Below are positions 8,023-12,741 of a stretch of 12,741 nucleotides of DNA, in pieces. The notes under the pieces were generated by a model. The model was not told the origin of the DNA. It was given only the letters and a program-made list of their open reading frames with translations, and made no database searches. The DNA is taken from positions 1 to 12,741 of the forward strand of contig CAAFXG010000464.1 in NCBI GenBank assembly GCA_900766925.1, in the 5' to 3' direction. The position numbers were made by a program, and so were the translations under genes. The DNA comes from Lachnospiraceae bacterium. GTDB taxonomy: Bacteria > Bacillota > Clostridia > Lachnospirales > Lachnospiraceae. Position 1 is the stretch's first letter. Every line of letters starts with the position of its first letter.

Positions 8023-8177
8023 GAAAGTTTTTATTCAAATCCTCTTATTGCTCGACTACTATACGTTTAAGCGTGCGCTTAAATATCACAAATAGTATCG
8101 CTCAGGTCGGCACCTTCCGTAAAACGGGGTTGCCGCGGCTTCATAGTCCCCTATGACTCCACCGCTCTGAATAAGAG
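7991..8177 (-). promoter_or_regulatory. SAM-I (S-box) riboswitch of metK
   Basis: Read on the minus strand, the leader opens with ctcttatt (8170-8177), which closes helix P1 with aataagag (8042-8049). Between them are the hallmark S-box elements: CAGAGCGGTGGAG, the GAAGCCGCGGCAACC core, and GGTGCCGACCTGAGCGA. Below P1 a 9-bp antiterminator can form (8017-8025 with 8034-8042). It competes with the terminator stem at 7999-8022; the two share bases 8017-8022, and the antiterminator also overlaps the 3' strand of P1 by one base. The logic is standard: SAM bound, P1 stable, terminator forms, metK off. The rest of the 323-nt gap between metK and the transporter gene holds this element's promoter and the metK ribosome binding site. 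Confidence 0.97.
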
Positions 8178-8220
8178 AGATATCTTAATTGTCTTACCAT
8201 GTATCATCGTGATAAAACAT

Positions 8221-8249
8221 ACAATATACTATATTAAATTAAATGTCAA
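8221..8249 (-). promoter_or_regulatory. Probable metK promoter
   Basis: On the minus strand TTGACA (8244-8249) is followed by TATTGT (8221-8226) at 17 nt, or TATATT (8223-8228) at 15 nt. The -35 begins only a few bases after the stop codon of the transporter gene. Transcription would begin roughly 35-40 nt before riboswitch helix P1. No terminator is visible between the transporter gene and this promoter. Confidence 0.7.
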
Positions 8250-8256
8250 CCTGTGA

Positions 8257-9900
8257 TTAGTTAAGCCCCTTTGCCTCAATGACAGAAAGTGCAATATTGG
8301 TTGCATGATCTGATACTCTTTCAAGACCGGAAACCACATCTGAGAAATAAACTCCTGCATGCGCACTACACTTACCTTTGTTAAGTCTTTGAATATGCTT
8401 AGTCTGAAGCTTACGCTCAATAACATCAATTTCATTTTCCAGCTCGGCAACCTCTTTCATATGCTCATTAGTTCCTGTAACAAACATATCAAGTGAAAGA
8501 TCCAGAATCTTATTGATTTTACCCATCATCTCATTCAACTCTTTCACACTCTTGTCAGAGAAATGAATATCATTATCCCTCATCTGAGGCACAATCTGTA
8601 CAATTCTCTCGGCATGGTCGCCTATACTTTCTATACCATTTACCACATGGAAATATGCAGATATAAGGTTAGCATCTGCAATAGGCAGCGTGTGTTGGTT
8701 AATATCAATAAGGTAATCACTTATCTTCTCGTCAAGGAAGTCAATATAATGCTCCGTATCAATAACCTTCTGAACATCCTCTTCCTTCTGTGATGACAGA
8801 CATGATACTGCAAGATTAAGATTGTCGTAGGTCATGTGAGCCATTCGTTCCATCTCCTGAAGTGCCAGGAAGCTGGCAACAGCAGGATTAGGTCGCGCAC
8901 CACCAATGAACTTCAACACGAAATTATTGTCTGCGCCTTCTTCATCCTCACCCGGAATCAGCGCGTAGGTGCATTTAACAATTCCATCCATAAACGGATA
9001 AAACACAATAACCTGAAATACCTTAAATAAAAAGTGTGACATAGCAATATTCCTACCCAGGTTGGCGGAATCCGTTCCATGACCACTGACCGTATAGATA
9101 ATCTGCTCAATAAAATCACCAAACAGCATGAGCAAAATGAACATCAGTATTGTACCAAAAACATTAAACAATAAATGAATAAGTGCGGCACGTTTTGCAT
9201 TCTTGCTTCCACCTACGGATGCAAGTACAGCAGAGGTACATGCACCAATGTTACAGCCAAGAATTACAAACATACATATTCTTAAATCCACAAGTCCCTG
9301 TGATGCCATTACAACCAGAATACTAACTGTAACAGACGAGCTCTGCACAACTGAGGTAATGACAAGTCCAAGCACAATACCAAGTACAGGATTAGTAAAA
9401 TTACTAAGCAGGTCAATGACTGATTGAATCTCCTTTAACTCACCCATGGCAGATGACATCGTACTGATACCGACAAAAAGAAGACCAAAGCCAAGAACTA
9501 TTTCGCCAGACTTTTTGATAATTGGCTTCTTAATAAATGTAACCATTATTGTTCCTACAAATACAAATATAGGAGCAATTGTACTAAGCTTAAATGCAAC
9601 CAACATCGCAGTAACAGTAGTACCGATGTTAGCACCAAGAATAATTCCGCAGGCCTCTGACAACTGCATAAGACCGGAATTTACAAAGCTTACAACCATT
9701 ACGGTAGCTGCACTGGACGACTGAATCACCGCCGTAAAAAACAAACCTACCAAAAGTCCAAGAAAACGATTACGCGTAAATGCTTCCAGAATACCTCTCA
9801 GCTTATTACCTGCAACCTTCTCGATTCCATGGCTCATGAAATTCATACCATACACGAAAAGTCCTAAGCCACCCATTAACTCAATTGCTATTAATCCCAT
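8257..9900 (-). CDS. Na/Pi cotransporter family protein with PhoU-like C-terminal domain
   Basis: This is a 547-residue membrane protein of the sodium-phosphate cotransporter (PNaS, SLC34/NptA-like) family. The membrane part, about residues 1-310, contains the family's inverted duplicated motif: QSSSAAT at 60-66 followed by GANIGTT at 89-95, then QSSSVTV at 186-192 followed by GCNIGA at 215-220. The soluble tail, about 345-547, is helical with PhoU-like signatures GIESIGDHAE and LERVSDHATNI. PhoU-like tails in this family are thought to tie transport to phosphate status, but substrate and direction are not proven here. It begins 14 nt after the LCP gene stop, with AGAGGA at 9910-9915 and 9-nt spacing, and is probably cotranscribed with it. 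No pst or phosphate-regulator genes are nearby. Confidence 0.93.
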   Translation of the reverse strand: MGLIAIELMGGLGLFVYGMNFMSHGIEKVAGNKLRGILEAFTRNRFLGLLVGLFFTAVIQSSSAATVMVVSFVNSGLMQLSEACGIILGANIGTTVTAMLVAFKLSTIAPIFVFVGTIMVTFIKKPIIKKSGEIVLGFGLLFVGISTMSSAMGELKEIQSVIDLLSNFTNPVLGIVLGLVITSVVQSSSVTVSILVVMASQGLVDLRICMFVILGCNIGACTSAVLASVGGSKNAKRAALIHLLFNVFGTILMFILLMLFGDFIEQIIYTVSGHGTDSANLGRNIAMSHFLFKVFQVIVFYPFMDGIVKCTYALIPGEDEEGADNNFVLKFIGGARPNPAVASFLALQEMERMAHMTYDNLNLAVSCLSSQKEEDVQKVIDTEHYIDFLDEKISDYLIDINQHTLPIADANLISAYFHVVNGIESIGDHAERIVQIVPQMRDNDIHFSDKSVKELNEMMGKINKILDLSLDMFVTGTNEHMKEVAELENEIDVIERKLQTKHIQRLNKGKCSAHAGVYFSDVVSGLERVSDHATNIALSVIEAKGLN

Positions 9901-9914
9901 TATATACTATCCTC

Positions 9915-11363
9915 TTAATTAACAGTAATTCTCTTACCTGCATACATATCTGCCAAATACTGTTTTGCCTGATCTACGGTTGCCTGATCCGGTATCATGA
10001 CATATACTGCCTGACTGCCTGTTGAATAAGTTGTTGAGCTGGCATCTGAACCATTTACGCTGTACTGCATGATATCCCAACCCTGCATATCAGAAATCTG
10101 GAACTTTACAAGTTCTGAAATCTCATTATATGACATACTGGTTATCATATACTGAGAAACAGAATCAAGAATACCTGTATAATTCTTAAGCAACTCTGAA
10201 GAAAGCGCCTTACGAAGTACAGCCTCAATAACCTTCATCTGATTCTTTCCACGCTGTCTGTCTCCGTCAGAAAATGCATGTCTTGCTCTTGCAAATTCCA
10301 GGGCCTGTGCACCGTTAAGATAATTCGAGCCAACTACAAATGAATAATTATCAGTAGTGAAATTATAATCCGAATAAACCTCTACTCCGCCCAGTATATC
10401 AATTATGTGTTCGAAGCCCGTGAAATTAATTCTTATATAATCATCAACATCAATTCCATACAACATGCCAAGAGTATCAGCCGATACATCTATTCCGTAA
10501 CCACCCGCATGTGTGAGTTTATCACATACTCCATTAGAAATAGAAAGTGGTACATAGAAATCTCTCGGTGTACTAATCATTAAAATCTGTCTTGTATCCA
10601 GATTAGCAGTAAGAAGAATATTTACATCACTATTACTGTTAACGTTAGCCGTGCTTCTTGTATCCACACCGCTTATATATATGGAGAATACACCCTTTTT
10701 TACAAAGTTCTCATCCTTATCAATGGCAACCTCAGTTTCAATATCCTTAGCTGAAATTGCTCTTACTCTCGATTCGAAATCCTCATAGCCCTCTGTATCT
10801 GTAATGAGATTGATTCTTGCTGTATTCAGGATAATCGCCTTAATTTCCTGATTATACAATGCCTGTACCATTCCAAGCACCGAATCATACTGGGATGTAA
10901 CTATAGCCTGTCCAACCTGTTCCTGAATATCTTCAACCATTAAGGCTGTATTTTCTACATCAAGTGCAAGGGTACCATAGGTGTAGTCCTTGGCATCAGC
11001 CAGAGACTGTGCGGGATCCTCCACAAGCACAAATACCTGTATATTATCTACCTGTATCTTATTACCGGTCATACCCGCAAGCTTATTGTAGGTGAAATTC
11101 AAATACAGACAGGCAATAAGCATAATTGCTATCATGACAACCGAAATCACCTTAGTAACCAATCCCGGTACGAGCCACCTTTGTAGTATTGCAAATATTA
11201 TGGTAAAAACCAACAATACTCCTGCCGCAATAAGCAGATATTTTACAGGAACCATATCCAATTTGACCACAAAGCCAATTGTGATAAGTCCAATAGTAAG
11301 CTGTGCAAAACAAAGTATATAACCGATAACCTTGAGCAGCTTTAATAGTTTTGCATTTTTCAT
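9915..11363 (-). CDS. LCP (LytR-CpsA-Psr) family cell-envelope protein
   Basis: LCP proteins attach lipid-linked glycopolymers such as teichoic acids or capsule to peptidoglycan on the outer face of the membrane. This 482-residue member has three N-terminal hydrophobic segments (about 9-33, 41-60 and 68-90). A region of about 100-215 resembles a periplasmic-binding-like lobe (QVFVLVEDPAQS and KAIILNTARINLI). The LCP catalytic domain spans about 228-390. Recognisable LCP landmarks are SGVDTR (231-236), SDVN (245-248, replacing the usual SDT), STPRD (264-268), FARARHA (357-363) and DRQRGKNQ (368-375). The key arginines and aspartates are therefore present. The start has an AGGAGA ribosome binding site at 11371-11376. 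It heads the unit with the transporter gene and is transcribed divergently from the exported protein to its right. Confidence 0.94.
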   Translation of the reverse strand: MKNAKLLKLLKVIGYILCFAQLTIGLITIGFVVKLDMVPVKYLLIAAGVLLVFTIIFAILQRWLVPGLVTKVISVVMIAIMLIACLYLNFTYNKLAGMTGNKIQVDNIQVFVLVEDPAQSLADAKDYTYGTLALDVENTALMVEDIQEQVGQAIVTSQYDSVLGMVQALYNQEIKAIILNTARINLITDTEGYEDFESRVRAISAKDIETEVAIDKDENFVKKGVFSIYISGVDTRSTANVNSNSDVNILLTANLDTRQILMISTPRDFYVPLSISNGVCDKLTHAGGYGIDVSADTLGMLYGIDVDDYIRINFTGFEHIIDILGGVEVYSDYNFTTDNYSFVVGSNYLNGAQALEFARARHAFSDGDRQRGKNQMKVIEAVLRKALSSELLKNYTGILDSVSQYMITSMSYNEISELVKFQISDMQGWDIMQYSVNGSDASSTTYSTGSQAVYVMIPDQATVDQAKQYLADMYAGKRITVN

Positions 11364-11408
11364 GTTCTCATCTCCTATTAATCGTCAAAAAAATACATAT
11401 TCTCGTAT

Positions 11409-11437
11409 ATAATAATCGTTTCATTTTCATATGTCAA
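11409..11437 (-). promoter_or_regulatory. Probable promoter of the LCP-transporter unit
   Basis: On the minus strand a perfect TTGACA (11432-11437) and TATTAT (11409-11414, 5 of 6 consensus) are spaced by 17 nt. It lies about 45 nt upstream of the LCP start codon, in the 160-nt divergent intergenic region. Confidence 0.8.
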
Positions 11438-11470
11438 CGAAAAGGTAAGAATATATTTACCATATATTTG

Positions 11471-11499
11471 TTTCAAAGTTATTCAAAAATTGATATAAT
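11471..11499 (+). promoter_or_regulatory. Probable promoter of the exported-protein gene
   Basis: TATAAT at 11494-11499 is preceded by TGA, forming an extended -10. The -35 (tttcaa, 11471-11476, 17-nt spacing) is weak, as is common for extended -10 promoters. The gene's GGAGGA ribosome binding site follows at 11511-11516. Confidence 0.65.
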
Positions 11500-11523
11500 A
11501 TCATAACATTGGAGGAATTATGA

Positions 11524-12555
11524 ATGTCACACAAGTTGTTTTGTATTAAACTTTTATTTTTGATTTTACTTGCATGGCTTGCCGTTACAGGCATTGCCTG
11601 CCAAAATTCCGGTCACATTCCAGACAATGAATTCAATCCTGAATTTGAAGTATCAAATAAACTGTTAAACTCTGATTCAAATTTTTGGACAGTTGTTCCC
11701 GCTCTTTACGAAACAGCTTATGATTATTCAGGCAAGTCCTCATCATCTAATCTCCTGCTTTGTCAGTATTACCGGCAAATGCGCGAAAAGTTTCTTTCCC
11801 GTCAATGGAATATGCTTGCCGGGGAAATTGATTATGATTTTATAAATGATATAGACAATATTTACTGCGAACACTCAGAAATTGATACCTTATACAAGCT
11901 TAATGAAACAGGCTTTTTCTGCGAACCCGTATCGGGAGAACAAATAGAACTCACACATTTTTTTGCATCCTTGAATCTGATGGCAAAGATGCGCCAATCA
12001 ACCACGTTGTCAGAGAACTCACCTGACAAAATAATAATCTCCGACATGGCAGGGTGGCTCGGAGACTGTCTGGAACTGGCTGCGGATATCATTGCTTCCT
12101 GCAACGACCAATTAACAGACGAAGAAATTTCTGCAATTACCTCCGAAATGTTAGGCTCCCCGGAGGGCAGCTTCAGCAGAGATAATATGCTTGCAGACAT
12201 AGATGCCTACAACATTGTCTGCTACCTGTCTCCGAAAAAGGAAAATATTGTCAAATGTATGCATGACTATTACCTCGAGCTTATGTCCGGCACATCCCGC
12301 TTCGAGCTGTTTGTGCAAAACCGTTTCGGCAATATTGCAACCTATGACACCATGACTAACTATGACGCAGCAAACGGCGACTTAACAAACAACGACATAG
12401 CTAATGAAGCATACTACATGCTATCCTCATCCGACAACATATATATCCCTATGTTAAGGAAATCCCTCCGCATAGACACAACCAACGCCTACCACATGCG
12501 GGTACTAAAAATTGTATCAGAAACCTTTGCCTCATATATTACAACCGAGCATTAA
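11524..12555 (+). CDS. Exported or lipid-anchored protein of unknown function
   Basis: I do not recognise this 343-residue protein. It opens with a signal peptide: a basic start, hydrophobic core at about 9-22, then TGIAC with C26. The cysteine suggests a lipoprotein, but the position three residues before it is Gly rather than the usual Leu or Val, so cleavage by ordinary signal peptidase is possible. The mature part is acidic and largely helical by appearance. The most motif-like stretches are IELTHFFASLN (141-151) and DMAGWLGDCLELA (174-186), separated by a polar linker. A Thr/Asn/Asp-rich stretch lies at about 273-293. Six cysteines follow C26. The start at 11524 is preferred over an ATG at 11520 because the latter gives only nine codons and sits 3 nt from GGAGGA. 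It is the only plus-strand gene, divergent from the LCP gene. Confidence 0.85.
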   Translation: MSHKLFCIKLLFLILLAWLAVTGIACQNSGHIPDNEFNPEFEVSNKLLNSDSNFWTVVPALYETAYDYSGKSSSSNLLLCQYYRQMREKFLSRQWNMLAGEIDYDFINDIDNIYCEHSEIDTLYKLNETGFFCEPVSGEQIELTHFFASLNLMAKMRQSTTLSENSPDKIIISDMAGWLGDCLELAADIIASCNDQLTDEEISAITSEMLGSPEGSFSRDNMLADIDAYNIVCYLSPKKENIVKCMHDYYLELMSGTSRFELFVQNRFGNIATYDTMTNYDAANGDLTNNDIANEAYYMLSSSDNIYIPMLRKSLRIDTTNAYHMRVLKIVSETFASYITTEH

Positions 12556-12579
12556 ATATCCGATTAATACTAAGGCTCC

Positions 12580-12741
12580 TTAAAGAGGCTGTCGCATTAG
12601 CGATAAACAGGGGTAGCCCATTATAAACCATATGCATGTACTGTTTGAATGACTTAGTTATGCTATGGAGAAGAGACTTAAAAATCATGGAAGCCTTTGC
12701 TGAACATGATTTTGATTTAAAAGGCTCTTCGCAATGTCCTG
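12580..12741 (+). repeat. Family A hairpin, copy 2, cut by the window edge
   Basis: The sequence ttaaagaggctgtcgca (12580-12596) matches the base of copy 1 exactly (complement of 150-166). The sequence tactgtttgaatgactt (12639-12655) matches 57-73 exactly. Between them are 42 nt that differ from the 43 nt in copy 1. Copy 2 then has about 74 extra nt (12656-12729) with an imperfect hairpin: gaagag 12670-12675 with ctcttc 12725-12730, and aaaatcatg 12681-12689 with catgatttt 12705-12713. It rejoins copy 1 with cttcgcaatgtcctg (12727-12741), matching 71-85 at 14 of 15 bases. The predicted right arm lies outside the window. It begins 24 nt after the exported-protein gene; no other gene is seen in 12556-12741. 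Confidence 0.8.

Noticed and set aside
11520..11549. ATG at 11520 as the start of the exported-protein gene or as a leader peptide.
   Set aside because: It is in another frame, gives only nine codons, and is 3 nt from GGAGGA, too close for good initiation; 11524 has 7-nt spacing.

Overview
The window looks like chromosomal DNA of a low-GC Gram-positive anaerobe, most likely a Clostridia member of the Lachnospiraceae type. This is inferred from the protein sequences, the strong AGGAGG-type ribosome binding sites, TTGACA/TATAAT promoters, a SAM-I riboswitch with an intrinsic terminator, and a MetG with a fused C-terminal tRNA-binding domain. Species cannot be named from the sequence alone. Nearly all genes are ordinary housekeeping genes and nine of the ten lie on the minus strand.

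Reading in the direction of transcription (right to left): a divergent promoter pair at about 11409-11499 drives a leftward LytR-CpsA-Psr (LCP) cell-envelope gene followed 14 nt later by a Na/Pi-cotransporter-like gene with a PhoU-like tail. To the right it drives an exported protein of unknown function (11524-12555). Next comes a promoter, a SAM-I riboswitch with terminator and antiterminator (7991-8177), and a two-gene unit of metK plus a divergent ornithine-carbamoyltransferase-like gene (19 nt apart). After that come a small membrane protein with a GTG start, pyrB-pyrI (aspartate transcarbamoylase catalytic and regulatory chains, stop and start codons abutting), murA, and metG.

The unusual part is between the genes. 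Three intergenic spaces hold long hairpins. At 1-162 there is a perfect 68-bp inverted repeat with a 26-nt loop, just after metG. At 5579-5769 there is a perfect 55-bp inverted repeat with an 81-nt structured loop, just after the carbamoyltransferase gene. From 12580 to the window edge there is what looks like the left arm and tip of another member of the first family: it has the same 17-nt base and the same 17-nt sequence at the top of the stem, but a different 42-nt stretch between them (43 nt in the first copy). The picture is of a cassette with fixed base, fixed tip and a variable but self-complementary stem. I do not recognise it as a named element, and it is the best candidate here for something undescribed.

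Functionally, the genes cover SAM synthesis (metK), methionyl-tRNA charging (metG), pyrimidine synthesis (pyrBI), peptidoglycan precursor synthesis (murA), attachment of glycopolymers to the wall (LCP) and ion/phosphate transport. They do not form one pathway. The one functional link suggested by layout is that the carbamoyltransferase-like gene appears to be under the same SAM control as metK.
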